Source: Absidia repens | Taxonomy: Eukaryota > Mucoromycota > Mucoromycetes > Mucorales > Cunninghamellaceae | NCBI GenBank assembly: GCA_002105175.1 | Contig: MCGE01000002.1 | Coordinates: 1,054,001-1,118,000 of the forward strand | DNA: 64,000 bases | Direction: 5' to 3' | In this document: piece after piece, positions 11,030 through 22,245 of the stretch | Layout of the letters: each line of letters opens with the position of its first letter | Position numbering within the stretch: position 1 is the first letter of the stretch | Notes under the pieces: generated by a model | What the model was told of the DNA's origin: nothing | What the model saw: the letters and a program-made list of their open reading frames with translations, nothing else | Database searches by the model: none | Program-made: the position numbers and the translations under genes

Positions 11030-12702
11030 ATGGCTCATTTTCGAGCTTCTTCTTCCTCTTCTTCTTCATCATCATGTCGCTCGACTTCTGTTTATGCAGT
11101 GACCTTCTTCGGTGTTATTTTATTATGGATGTTTGTGATGCCCCGTGATGAGCCTTACTATGCACTTTCTCCTCCATCTACAGCCAATGTCATTGTTACA
11201 AATCAAAACCTACCAAAAAAACCATTTTTCTCATTATCATCCACTCTATCTGTTGACCGATTATGTACACCTACCACATATAATCAAGGCCAATGGAAAA
11301 GACATCATATACACTCCAAACAAAATTCAACACATTCATTTCAACTCAATGTCAATTATAACTGCCCATCCCATTTTGCACATAAATGTTTTGCTCGTAA
11401 CGAAAAGGAGCTCATGAGAAACAAGCAAATGTAAATTGATTTATCAGATACATAATTTATTTTGCCTTAAAACTTATTTTTTTCTTCTCCCTAGTGCTGA
11501 ATGGCAATGGCAACCTGAAAAATGTGACCTCCTTCCCATGGATGCTTATCCACTAGCAAGACATCTGTCTGATCATCCGCTGTTGTTTATTGGGGATTCC
11601 ATCACTCAATTACAATATGAAAGCATGTCCTGTCTTTTGGGTCAATTCATGTCTACACCGAAAACTCCGACAAATATGACAGGTGGGGATAAGGCAATTA
11701 AGGTCAGTGAACTGAAGTTTTCAACGTCATTGCCTGAGGATAAGAACAAGAATGCAAGCAAAATTTCATCCCCTTCTGTTGCTTATCTACGCTCTGATTT
11801 CCTGGTTCGTGTGGATGACTTTAAATTGATTCAACCTTTTGAAAAGGAAGGCGATCTCCTTGGTTTAGGGCATAATTTTCCCTGGTAAGGAATCAATCGA
11901 AATCATAAAATAATTTAAATGCCGCTAATTTCAACCTTGTTTTTCTTTTCTTTCTTTTAAGGGTTCACGCCTTGCCTCGTTTCGATTATATTGTTATTAA
12001 CACTGTAAGTCAATTTCTTTTTTATTCATCTCATTTGTAGTCATATATATATATCTCATAACATTTTTTGTAAATTAGGGTGCTCACTGGCACACTAACT
12101 TGCGCTGGGGACCTAACACTAATGAAGCTGAACTGCTACAAGGATTCCGCGACGCCATGACGATTGTCTTTGACCACCTGAAAAAAACCATCCAACCTCA
12201 TCAACGTGTCTGGATTAGAAGCACGCCTTTTGGACATAAGGATTGTTCTCGTCACACCAAACCCGCAACTTTAAAGAAAATGATTCCACCACCAACAGGG
12301 CAACCCGGTGAATATGAATGGCACTTGTTTCCAGCTTTTGATGCTGTCTGGCGCGACTGGATTGAAGACTGGCAGAAACACCATCCTTTAGACTATCGAT
12401 TTGCATTTTTGGACATTTCAGATATGACTAACCTCCGTGGGGACGCTCACTCGAAGCCCGACCGTGATTGCTTACACACTTGTTTACCAGGTAAAATTAA
12501 GAGAGGTGGGGGAAGGAGTCAAAACAACACTGAATAGTAATGAAGGGCAATCATTCTCTAATATTGGTATGTATATTCTATAGGACCTGTGGATGATTGG
12601 AACCGCCTGCTTTATCATGAGATTGGAAAGAAATCCTTAGAACAATACGAACGTGAACTATCAAGCCTGAAAGAACCTCAAGGTGGTAGAAAAGAACAAT
12701 AG
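11030..12702 (+). CDS. PC-esterase / TBL-like type II membrane protein
   Basis: Probable Golgi or secretory polysaccharide O-acyltransferase/esterase of the GDSL-like PC-esterase family (PF13839), which includes plant trichome-birefringence-like acetyltransferases and CAS1-type proteins. The 454-residue product begins with a poly-Ser cytosolic stub and one membrane anchor (YAVTFFGVILLWMFVM). The family marks are a Trp/Cys-containing entry (WQWQPEKCDLLP), the nucleophile motif IGDSITQ at residues ~166-172, GAHW in the middle, and the C-terminal DCLHTCLPG-PVDDW, whose Asp and His complete the Ser-His-Asp triad. Five exons (11030-11430, 11495-11884, 11962-12004, 12079-12490, 12584-12702) sum to 455 codons with stop. 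Intron 2 contains an ATTTAAATGCCGC match to the promoter motif. The acceptor glycan is unknown. Confidence 0.87.
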
Positions 12703-13157
12703 CACTACACCTTCTTCTCTAGTTTAGTTGCAGCCATAGATATTTATACCCCCAATTGACTGTATATTCTCATTTATATTATTATATTTCAATATATTTG
12801 GGGATTTCCCCGTCGAAATAGACTATTTTACAATATATTATCATCTTGTTATGCACGTTTTGCATTGGGGTTTTTTTTCACGCATCATTTTCTGATTTAA
12901 ATGCCGCGACATTACCAAGCCACAGGACTGTTGGGTAAATTTTTTTTCCCAGACCTATAGACATCAGAATCAAGCTGCCAAACAATTTCCTTCTTTCTCC
13001 TTTATTATACACATTTAACCGGTAATAACAGCAACACAATAAAACAAAACGACGATGAACAATAGTCAGAAAACACCCCTATGATACGACCTTTTCATCA
13101 TCTGTCAAAAAAAAACAGCAACTCATGACCCTTTTTTTATTATTGCATATATAGAAA
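12703..13157. other. Intergenic region before eL28
   Basis: Contains the 3' flank of the PC-esterase gene and the eL28 promoter with the motif at 12893-12906. The leader just before the eL28 ATG is AT-rich, including a TATATAG at about 13148. No gene seen. Confidence 0.5.
12893..12906 (-). promoter_or_regulatory. Candidate promoter element upstream of eL28
   Basis: GATTTAAATGCCGC, on the other strand GCGGCATTTAAATC, lies about 255 bp before the eL28 ATG. It matches the recurring motif and the repeat-family box (GCGGCATTTGAA in copy 1). Role inferred. Confidence 0.35.
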
Positions 13158-13774
13158 ATGAGCTCTGCTTTGGTTTGGGAATTGATCAAGAACAACAACT
13201 CCTTCCTCGTGAAGCGTGATGGTCTCCAACTTTCTTCTGAACCCTCCAACTTGACCAACAAGCACTCTTTCAAGTACTCCGGTCTCGCCAACGAAAAGGT
13301 ATGGAAACAGTACAAAGAGGATCGACCGCATAGTGGATAGATGAACTAAACATTGCAACTTTCTTTTACTATTATTGTTATTATCTTTTTTGTTGTATAT
13401 AATGTATATAATAGTCGGTTGCTATCCAAGCCGCTCCTCGTGGTGTCAAGGTTACCACCAAGAAGGCTAAGAAGGCCAACTCCCCCGCCAAGTCTGTCAA
13501 CTCGGTTGTGATTGCCAAGGGTCGTCGTCAAACTGCCAAGTCTGTTGCCAACTTGATTGCTCGCAGCAAGTACAGACCCGATCTCCTTCCCGTAAGTCAA
13601 TGCAAATATTTATCTACTTATAGCTTATTGGTTGATTTGACTTTTTTTTTTTTTTTTGATACTTACTAGGCCGCTCTTGCCCGTGCCTCCGCTGTTATCT
13701 CCTCTCAACAACCCGTCAAGGCCAAGAACTTGCGTCCTGCCAAGGGTGTCCGTGCTGAAAAGAAGGCTCTTTAA
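13158..13774 (+). CDS. RPL28: 60S ribosomal protein L28 (eL28)
   Basis: Eukaryote-specific large-subunit ribosomal protein. The 140-residue chain shows [20 protein letters not shown] at the N terminus, the [16 protein letters not shown] block, and a basic C-terminal half ending in [16 protein letters not shown], in order and length as expected for the family. Three exons (13158-13298, 13415-13591, 13670-13774) sum to 141 codons with stop. Codon choice is strongly C/T-ending (AAC, GTC, TCC), as in highly expressed genes, unlike its AT-rich surroundings. AATAAAAG lies near 13866. Very secure. Confidence 0.96.
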
Positions 13775-15000
13775 GCTAGCTTTTTTTTAGCGTAGTTTAT
13801 CCCCATTCCACCTTTTTTTTTGTTGCATTCTAGTTTACTTGGTTTATTTATTTATATATATATTGAATAAAAGAAATGATGGATGTAATGGATGATACTG
13901 GAAACTTTTGTTTGTCTGTTGGGTGTTAGATATATATGATTGTATGGAAGTGAGCAAACAATAGTATTTATGATGATGGTTTGGCGAAAGTGATATTATA
14001 CTGTAGGTTTTAAATGATCAAAAACGGGTTGATGCATGCTGTTCAGCGGGGTTTGGGGAAGTCATCTGTAAAGTGATGGAGATTACAGAGTGAATCATTT
14101 GATGAAGTTTGTCTTGATGAGAATCGTCACGTTGGATGATAAGTCTATTTAATATGGATGAGATATATTTTATAGGCGATCAACGCTAGCTACATTGAAT
14201 GCTTGATGACTCAAAACTGTGGATGGGCCATTGTAATGTAAAAGTAAGGATGGATGACATATTTTCCCTCCCCCTCACTATTCCATGTGCTATCCTTGAA
14301 AAACAGTCCATAATAATGCTTCATATTTCATTTTTATTAGGGGCCAGTTCTGTTCGATTCCTATACTGCCTTTTAATAAAGCAAGAAGCTCGCTTAATTT
14401 TCTAGTTGACTCTTTTATATATACAAAGTACCAGAAACCAAACTATGTGGTATTCGGATAACGCTTCTTGTAGTTTAAACACTAGTTTATAGTCATCATT
14501 TTACAATAAATCAATCAATAAAGTCTCTTTTTTATAAACCTATCGCTTTGTCTTATTTTGGTATACATCGGGTAGAACTTGGTTGGACAGTCAGCCAAAA
14601 CGAAGTTAATGAACAGTCAACAACTAAAAGGACGTCGACCGACCAAAGGAGAGCAATTCAGTAAGTGAAAAAAATTGTAGTATGTGCAGTTGTTGAATAA
14701 TAAAGCAAAAGAATGGAGAAATTAATGAGTGAAAGTTCAATACCAAGAGTTACTTGGGATATAATGAAAATCCCATCCCAGCTACCTATCTGCCATCTTT
14801 GGTTGAGGGATACAATTTGCTATTCTACAATGCGATGACTGGAAAACAGTTTCATATAATAGCATTGTGGTGATTGAATCATAAAAATAGATACACCATG
14901 CCGCTGAACGGAGTTCATGTTGTAAAAAGAATACGCAAAAAATTGGGAAAGATTCCCCTTTGCATCAACAAATATGCTCTTGTCGGTGGAAAATGGGAGA
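13775..15000. other. Intergenic region
   Basis: AT-rich. From roughly 14600 it shows patchy similarity (on the minus strand) to the flank that follows the CACGTG box in other repeat copies. No gene I can support. Confidence 0.45.
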
Positions 15001-15760
15001 CACTAAAAATCATTTTCAGATCCCGACCACGTGAATCAATTTTTTTTTTCCTCTCCGTTCGCCCTCTTTCTTTCATTTCTTTTCTTTTTTTTTCCCTTTT
15101 TTTTTCACAAATGTAGCCTTTATGGGATTTTGTTGGACTTGTAATAGCTTCAGGACTAGTTTAGAAGGGGGTTCAGCTCAGGGATTACAAGATGCATGGG
15201 GAAACCCTTTCATTTTGGATCTAGGATTCGGGATCACTGTTAGTTGGCTTTTTGGAGCCTTGATTAGCTTAGTTTAGTGTTAGTCTGTCCATAGTTTGTA
15301 TCTGCATCTCAATAAAATATGTCTCTTTTTATCTGCTGTATTGAAAAATGTCCCATTAGTTTCTTTCATGCCTTGTGCAATAGGCCCGTTATTTACCATT
15401 GCATCTCTTTTGATTAGTATTGACCATTGAATGAATCCTTTTACATTTGTCATGACTTTTACTGTACTTTACATTATATTGGCTCCCATTTTACAATTGT
15501 TCCTTTAGATTAGTGTTGACCATTATTTAGACCATTCTACAATCTCCATCAAGTTACCCCTTTAGGTCGCGTATTATAATGAACCCTGCGCATTTACCAT
15601 TATACTTCAAATAAAGTATGTCCTTTTCACTAACCATTCCTTGATCAATTACATAGCGAACAAAGCCACTATTATGGCGATTTTTGAGTATCCTATCAAA
15701 CACCTTCTTCCTAGTTCACAGATCATGACTTTTCCGCCTAGAAATTCAGTGACTAATAGA
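15001..15760 (-). repeat. Dispersed repeat family, copy 2 (inverted)
   Basis: Same family as copy 1 but in the opposite orientation. In window order it shows the degenerate box (TCCCGACCACGTGAA at 15021-15035), a long C/T tract at 15039-15110, the conserved core at about 15165-15235 (GATTACAAGATGCATGGGG), a TCTGTCCATAGTTTGTATCT block, AATAAAATATG at about 15311, and then sub-repeats carrying ATTAGTATTGACCATT and ATTAGTGTTGACCATT. Read this way it resembles a short transcription unit: box, C/T tract, core, poly(A)-like signal. Confidence 0.75.
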
Positions 15761-16003
15761 CTCTCCTACGTTACTTGATACGAAAAGTGTCCCTATTCCC
15801 GCTTCACCTTTCATATTAATTAATCAGGGTGTACCGCACATGTATTTGCTGTTATCAGTTATTTTCTTTCACCCTATGATTTACCTCCTGGAGTTCAAGA
15901 AACTGGTTTGCGGTAGTAGATCACTTAATGTGAAACGTGGATCTATTTCTGCTCTCCCATAATGTCAATCAGGTCAATATCCAGCCCTTTATTTTTATTG
16001 CGT

Positions 16004-16004
<1 letters not shown>

Positions 16005-16041
<37 letters not shown>
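16005..16041. repeat. (AAT)n microsatellite
   Basis: About 12 units of TAA/AAT without interruption, in intergenic DNA between repeat copy 2 and REI1. Confidence 0.9.
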
Positions 16042-16043
<2 letters not shown>

Positions 16044-16443
16044 TGAAAACGCAAGCAAGTGCAAACGGACAAAGGCACTGCTCACCACAAAGTGCGAAAT
16101 GATGGAGGCGTCTAATCTCATTCCATAAACACCCGCAAATCAGAACCTCCCCTCCTGGCATCGAGTAAATCGAATATTTCCCAAAGCTCTAGTTTAGCAT
16201 CAGAATGTGTATGGTCAATTAAAAAAAACCCCCCATTGGGATTTTCCGAGGAACGCAACTTTTTTTTTTTTTTTTTTTTACTTCTTCCTGATCTGCACCA
16301 TAATAATAATACTGTATTAACAAAAAGAATTTTATTGGTTTGAAAATAAGTGACAAAGTGATAAAAGAAGATGAATGATAAGCTAGGAAGAGAATATGCA
16401 CTAAAATAAACCAAATATAGAAGGAGGGTGACCATAAAATATG

Positions 16444-17985
16444 CTAGATTGGGTTATGTGTACGAAAACGTAGAGTGCTGCTTGCGTTGTTCTTGACGCC
16501 CACATGATACTGATAGGTCATTTTCTTTGCTGCTTCTTTGATACCAGAGGCAGTCTTGCTTTGGTGATTTTCAAATTCGCCATTCGAAATTGCCAAATTA
16601 GGATGCCGTCGTTCTTGTCGATTTTTCCATGCTATTTGTTGATGTTGTATTTGCTGCGTTTCCCGTTGATCCATTACTGATATTATAGACAACTTTGATG
16701 AGTCATCATTCTCCTCATCACCTAAATTGCTTCGTTCGTCGTCGTGTGCATCATAATTGGATCGCTGCTTCCGTCTGTAATGCTTGAGTAAACGTCGATT
16801 TCCCAATCGAATACCATTTTGAAGTACAAGTTCGCCATTTTGACTTTTTTCGGTATCAACAATTGCTTCATTGCTATCATCGTCCGTCATAGTGCCGAAG
16901 TCGTAGTATTGTAAGAGAGCATCCACATCTTCGCTCTCATCATAAGCCATTTTACAATGCCCTTTGTCCACCTAATATATATATAAACCAACACAAATTG
17001 AGCATTTTTCGACGATATTGCGTCTTTCTGCCCTAAACATAAACTACTTACCATATGTGTCATTGCTGCTTGAGCGCTTTTCAATTCCTTGTTGCAATAG
17101 AGACATGAGAAGTCAGTTTGTATTTTAGTTGATAGGTACTGGACTAAGCCTTCAGCGTTAACTAGGTATTCAGCATCAGGCAAGAAGAAGCCATGGCATT
17201 TTGACATATGGTGTAAGTTGGCATCGAATTGATCTTGATTTTCATTGCAAAAGAGACATCGCAAGGTTGTTGTTGTAGAATACCCTTCATCCACAGAAAA
17301 CGTTGCTGAGTAATCCATTGGGGTTGTCGCGGCAGTTGATCTACCAGTTGGCCCAGTCATTTGTGTATCTTCATGAGGTAAGGCTTCTTGTTGCATTTCA
17401 TTATCCCTGTGTTTCTTCGATCGCATATGATTTTCGTATGCTTGTTCTGTAGCATACGATTTTCTATAAAGGAATACCAAATAAGCAATCTCAGCCAAAA
17501 CACATGTTTCCTTGAGCATAGTTTTCATCCAGTCTTTATATCTTTACCTGCAGATAGCACAACAAAAAATAATTCCAGCACGTTCTTTTTCATCCTGCCC
17601 TTTGATTTGTTGAGCTAATAATTGTGAAAAATAACAACAACTTGGTTCAGCAAAGTTCCATTTACGAATCATTGTCCTCTTTTTAATAATATATTGGTAC
17701 ACCTACCTAACACCTTTTCATTGAATTGATAGGCAGTAACAGCAGCGAGATCAGCCATTTTTCGCTTCAAGTTGTACTTATGCCAGCTAAAAATAAAAAG
17801 ACAATTAAAATTCAGCACATTCCTCTGAAAATTATTAAAAAATAAAAAGGAACTTACTCAGTACGATAGTGAGCTCTTTGCAGTTCAGAACTGGGGAAGA
17901 CCGCTTGACAAGATATGCAAGTAAACTGTGAAGTTTTTGATTGACGAGGTTCTGAGTGAATGGGTAGTGTTTGTACTAGAGACAT
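16444..17985 (-). CDS. REI1: Rei1/ZNF622-type cytoplasmic 60S biogenesis factor
   Basis: Zinc-finger protein that helps recycle nuclear export factors from pre-60S subunits in the cytoplasm. Four C2H2-type fingers are visible in the expected order: FTCISC...QRAHYRTDWH followed by KYNLKRKMADL at the N terminus; CAICRKSYATEQAYENHMRSKKH; LRCLFCNENQDQFDANLHHM with KCHGFFLPDAEYL; and FSCLYCNKELKSAQAAMTHM with DKGHCKMAYD. The C-terminal region has the GNRRLLKHYRRKQR stretch and the KNNASSTLRFR end typical of the family. The ATG at 17985 opens directly into the first finger region. Several introns; the first four exon junctions were checked and keep frame. It starts 159 bp from the divergent HAX1-like gene. 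Confidence 0.94.
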
Positions 17986-18053
17986 GTTGTTGAGAAATAA
18001 TGAAGAGAAAGAGAAGAAAGGTGGAAAAAGGAAGGTTTTATACGATACCCCCG

Positions 18054-18071
18054 CCGCAGCTTATGCTGCGG
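18054..18071. promoter_or_regulatory. GC-rich palindrome in a divergent promoter
   Basis: CCGCAGC and GCTGCGG flank a TTAT spacer (perfect 7-bp arms), preceded by CCCCCG. It lies midway in the 159 bp between the starts of REI1 (minus) and the HAX1-like gene (plus), in otherwise AT-rich DNA. Dyad symmetry suits a dimeric regulator of both genes; this is inference. Confidence 0.5.
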
Positions 18072-18144
18072 TAATTCAATTTTTTTTTTTGCAACAAAAA
18101 CATTAATAAGCTTTTTGACTTTTTTCTATTTTTTACAGTCAATT

Positions 18145-19051
18145 ATGTCTTTTCCGCCAAATAACAACAATATCAATGATGATCCACACTCTGAACTGGA
18201 ATTATTGGAAGGTTTATTAAACAATATGTTTTCTGGCGCCACCAGCATGATTTTCCAAACATTGCAGGAACCTTTTCTTAATGATGTCGAACAACAGCAG
18301 CAACATGGCTCATACTCACCTATAATGGAAGATTTGGATGGTAGTGACTTTAGACGCATTGCAGAAAAAAAACGCCAGCGAAGACAACAACAGGAAGGTG
18401 AATCGGATTTCAACGAAAAGCAAAACAGCAGTATTACTAGACAAGGTGGCAACTCATCAGTCTTTGCACCTGTCAACCATCCATCACAACACGAAAATAT
18501 TAGATCTATCAGTAATCATGACAGCGCTATCGGCAATGGGCTTGGTGGAATAGTTGCAGCTCTTCTTGGTGATTTCGATCCATCCACTCACCCTGCTGGT
18601 CATGAGAATGACAACAACCAGGTAAGCTTGTCAATGTGCGTGGATGCCTTGTAAACGGGAGGAAGGGGTGGAAGGCGGTTTACTGACTAAATTATTATTA
18701 TTATTATTATTATTATTATGATAATAATAAAAGGGTTGGGCGTTTACGTCCTCAAGTACATCACAGCGAAGAACAGTACGGCCAGATGGAACCGAGGAAA
18801 CAGTGATCACTACAAAACGCAATGGAAGGACGGAAACTGTGACAACTATCAAGCATCCAGACGGCACTATTCAAGAGACACGAAACATTGGGGAACAGCC
18901 ATCTATCTTGTCTTTGATATCATCATCAGTATCTTCAGCACCAACACAGCCTGCATTATCAAACGGTGATGACAACACGTCACCTAGCTCATCCACATCA
19001 TCTTCTACCAACAATCCTCTGACAAGACTATTTCGATCTATTTGGGGATGA
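18145..19051 (+). CDS. HAX1-like protein, low-complexity
   Basis: A 264-residue, mostly disordered protein rich in Asn, Gln and Ser. The C-terminal third holds a TVRPDGTEETVITTKRNGR segment followed by TETVTTIKHPDG, then an end with LTRLFRSIWG. Animal HAX1 has the same arrangement (PDG...EERRT...GRTETTVTR, then a short amphipathic end), so a distant HAX1 relationship is my inference; HAX1 acts in mitochondria with Omi/HtrA2-type proteases. An acidic N-terminal helix (ELELLEGLLNNMF) precedes a QQQQ and a basic KKRQRRQQQ patch. Two exons (18145-18621, 18734-19051) sum to 265 codons with stop. The intron holds an ATT run. A TTTTTACAG just before the ATG may be a 5'-UTR acceptor. AATAAAG lies near 19172. 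Confidence 0.75.
18690..18720. repeat. (ATT)n microsatellite in an intron
   Basis: About ten ATT units inside the single intron of the HAX1-like gene, followed directly by an ATAATAATAA block that could fold back on it. Confidence 0.85.
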
Positions 19052-19512
19052 ACAAATTTTCTGTCGTTGGTGAAAGGATGATCTTAGATATTATATTAGC
19101 TTATAGATGTTGATGTATGTGATGGATTTGTTTGATTATATGATGAACTGTTTGCTTCTCTTTCTTTTACAATAAAGCCTTTTTATACACAATGATTTTT
19201 ATGCTATATGTATTGTGTGTACTATGACTGTACTGTAGTCATCCAGTTTGAAAATTTGAAGAACTGACTGATATATGTTTATTTGAGAGTCTTCTTAAAT
19301 TGTAATTTATAGACGTCATTTTCCCCTGTTAGATGTATTTGTACATTGAAATAGAATATTTAGCATTTACCAGGTGTATATGCTGCATGTAAGAGATGGA
19401 TCTGGCCAGGTCGGCATTTCAAAAATAGAATTGAATAAAAGTTTTTTTTTACCAGCTATTGAATTTGTTTTGTTTCGTTTTTTCCCTTAAAACTTTTTTT
19501 TATTTTTTGCTA
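19052..19512. other. Intergenic region
   Basis: Tandem head-to-tail spacing between two plus-strand genes. AATAAA signal near 19172 and a short T run before the next gene. Nothing else seen. Confidence 0.5.
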
Positions 19513-22245
19513 ATGGATTCCCTATTTAACCGTAAACGACAAGCCGATTCTACTGATGAAGACGCCTCAAACAACAAGAAACATATTGTCGAAGCTTCTA
19601 TAGAAAATGGCGATCTGGCTTCCACCACTGAGCCGGAAAATGAACAAGAAACTACAACTACTGAACAAACCAAGGTTGACCAAGAAGAAACAGATTCTAC
19701 TGATGCTGGAACTGGCACTGGCGAGGATGTTGCTCCTGAAATTGAAACCGTTGTACCTTATGATCGACTTGTTATACTCAACTTGGAAGTCACTTGCGAT
19801 GAGAACCCTACCAATTCTGCTGCTGTGCTAGTGACAAAGGTATGTATAAAACCAACATGTTTTGATATTATGTGTATGATATACTGATAACCCCCCCTCT
19901 TTTTTCGCCTTACTTTTACTCAATAGGAACATGCTGAAATTATCCGTAAGTGACAATACTATACATTATTTTCCAAGTTATTGCATGGCGATTATCAACC
20001 GTTGCTAACGTCATTTATTTATGTACAATATCATAGAGCTCTCATTCGCCATTGTGAAAAGCTCAAACATGGAATTGATCAAGGAACAAACTATCTTTGT
20101 CAAACCTGAAAGAACCCCACTCACTCAATTCTGCACTCAAATTAGCGGTATTACTCCTGAAATGGTGGCCTCTGCCGGTTCTTTGAAAGATGCGATCGAT
20201 GCTTTGGACAAGACGATTCAAACTGATATACTGGACAAACAATTGGATTTCTGTTTTGTGACTCATGGTGGCTGGGCGTTACGCATTCAACTTTCTCGTG
20301 AAGCAAGAGACAAACAACTAGAACTGCCTCCTTATCTCGCTCAACCCTGTATGTTTGACCTCAAACAAGAAATCCAACGCTGGCAAGTGCACCATGCTGA
20401 TGTCCATCTTCATTCTACTGGCATTCGGGAACTGTGTGATACCTTTCAGGTCCCTTTGGTTCGAAAGGATGGTGAAGGAAATGACGACTCTGCCTCGACA
20501 ACGACCAGCAACATTGACATTCCGGCAACAACCATTGGTATCGTGCGATATCTGACCAAATTTGAACACAATGACGTATTTGTCCATCCAATCGACACTT
20601 CAGCTGATCTTCAACAATTCAAGAAAGAAGAATCCAAGGTGGTGCATTTGGCTGGTTTACCTTGTGAAGTGACTCAAGGTGAATTGGAAGCATGGTTTTC
20701 GTCGAGTGGTCTTCGCCCAGCAACAATGTGGATGATGCAATCAACTGATCAAACAAAGCCCAATCTCTCTGGATTTATAGTGTTCTCTTTCCATGATGAT
20801 GCGATTCGTGCTTTACTCTTGAACGGACGCTGTCTAAGCGACAAGGTGATCGAAGTCTCTGCAAGCAGTGAACGTGTGGTGGAAGCTGCAATGGCAATGC
20901 TCTCTCCTTTCCCAACACAAGTCAAGCCTCGTACTGTCCGTCCCGGTGACTGGAAATGTCCAAACTGTAACTTCCACAATTTTGCTTCTCGCCATCACTG
21001 CTTCAAGTGCAATGCTGAAAATCCTGTCAACTCCGGTTCGGTGATTACTGGTGCTCCTTCTGGTGCTGTTGCTGGCGGTAATATTCGGTCTCCCGGTTTT
21101 ACTCATGGTGCCAATTCCTTACCTATCGGAAATTCTGGCGCTGTTCCACCTCCGCCATCGTCGTCGGCAACTTCAGGACAAGCCTATCCACACCCTCCTG
21201 GAGGTGGGCATCATCCTCCTGGAGCAAACTATCCGTCCTCTTCCAACCCAGGTGATTGGATTTGCCCAAATACTGGCTGTAGCTTCCACAATTATGCATC
21301 TCGTACCCAGTGTATGAAATGTAACACTTATCGTCCTAGTGGTCCTGGATCGGCGGCCCCTCCTCATCCCCCTCCTGGTCACCATGCTGGTTACAATCCT
21401 CATCATCACCATTATGCTCCCCGCCCCCACCATACTCCAAGTTTCCGACCTGGTGATTGGTACTGTCCCAACCCTCCCTGCGGATTCCAAAACTTCGCCT
21501 CTCGTATGTCATGCTATCGTTGTCACACTCCCAACCCTAATCCCGGGCCCCAACCGAATTATGGCGGTCCCAACGCTGGTGCCGGTGGCTCACATGGCTC
21601 ATATGGATATGACAATGGACCTGGTGGCGGTGCGCCTTATGGCGGTGTTGGTCACGGATCTAGTTACGGCAATCTTCCTCCTGGTAACACTATGGCTCCT
21701 GGTACTGGCGGACATGGCTTCCGGGTCGGTGATTGGTATTGGTATGTAACGTCCCAATTAGATTTACTCAAAAGTGATTCTTTTTTTTTTTTTTTTTTTT
21801 GTATCTCATCTTCTTTATTTTTATTTTTACCATCAGTCCGAGCTGTAATTCTCACAATTTCGCTTCGCGATTCCAATGTTTGAAGTGTCATACAGCAAAA
21901 CCATATAATCCGTCTCAGCCAACACCTCCGCCCTATGCTGGTGCTAATGCTGGTGGATTTCGTGGACCCCCTCCTATGATGAAGAGTAAGTGAAAAATGA
22001 AGGCGATGCATAAAATTAGGTTATGAACTCTTTGTTTTCTTTTATAGATGGTGACTGGGTTTGTCGAAACAGCGGATGTGGCTTCCACAGTAAGTAACAG
22101 TAATATAAATGGCATGAAAATAGGAAGTGAAGATTCTAATAATTTTTTTTTTTTTGTATGATTAGACTTTGCCAAGAGAACATTTTGCGGCAAGTGTCAT
22201 GCTCCCAACCCTGAGCCTTCGTCCTATGGAACAGCAGAGTATTGA
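19513..22245 (+). CDS. RNA-binding protein: degenerate DEDDh exonuclease-like domain, RRM-like segment, five RanBP2 zinc fingers
   Basis: A 773-residue protein probably acting on RNA. Residues ~90-330 follow the ERI1/RNase-T-like exonuclease fold (RLVILNLEVTC; EIIQLSFAIV; FVKPERTPLTQFCTQISGIT; CFVTHGGWALRIQL; HSTGIRELCDTF) but the catalytic acidic residues look substituted. An RRM-like segment follows (VVHLAGLPCEVTQGELEAWF ... GFIVFSF). Five RanBP2-type fingers come next, each GDW-x-C-...-N(F/Y)A(S/K)R-x2-C-x2-C, separated by Gly/Pro/His-rich linkers. Fingers four and five are each split by an intron. Six exons (19513-19839, 19927-19945, 20037-21741, 21837-21985, 22048-22089, 22166-22245) sum to 774 codons with stop; exon 2 is a 19-nt microexon. 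Such multi-finger proteins bind single-stranded RNA; the exact target is unknown. Confidence 0.88.

Noticed and set aside
21339..21749. A 136-codon frame inside the RanBP2 zinc-finger gene
   Set aside because: Shadow frame; the annotated frame carries five intact zinc fingers.
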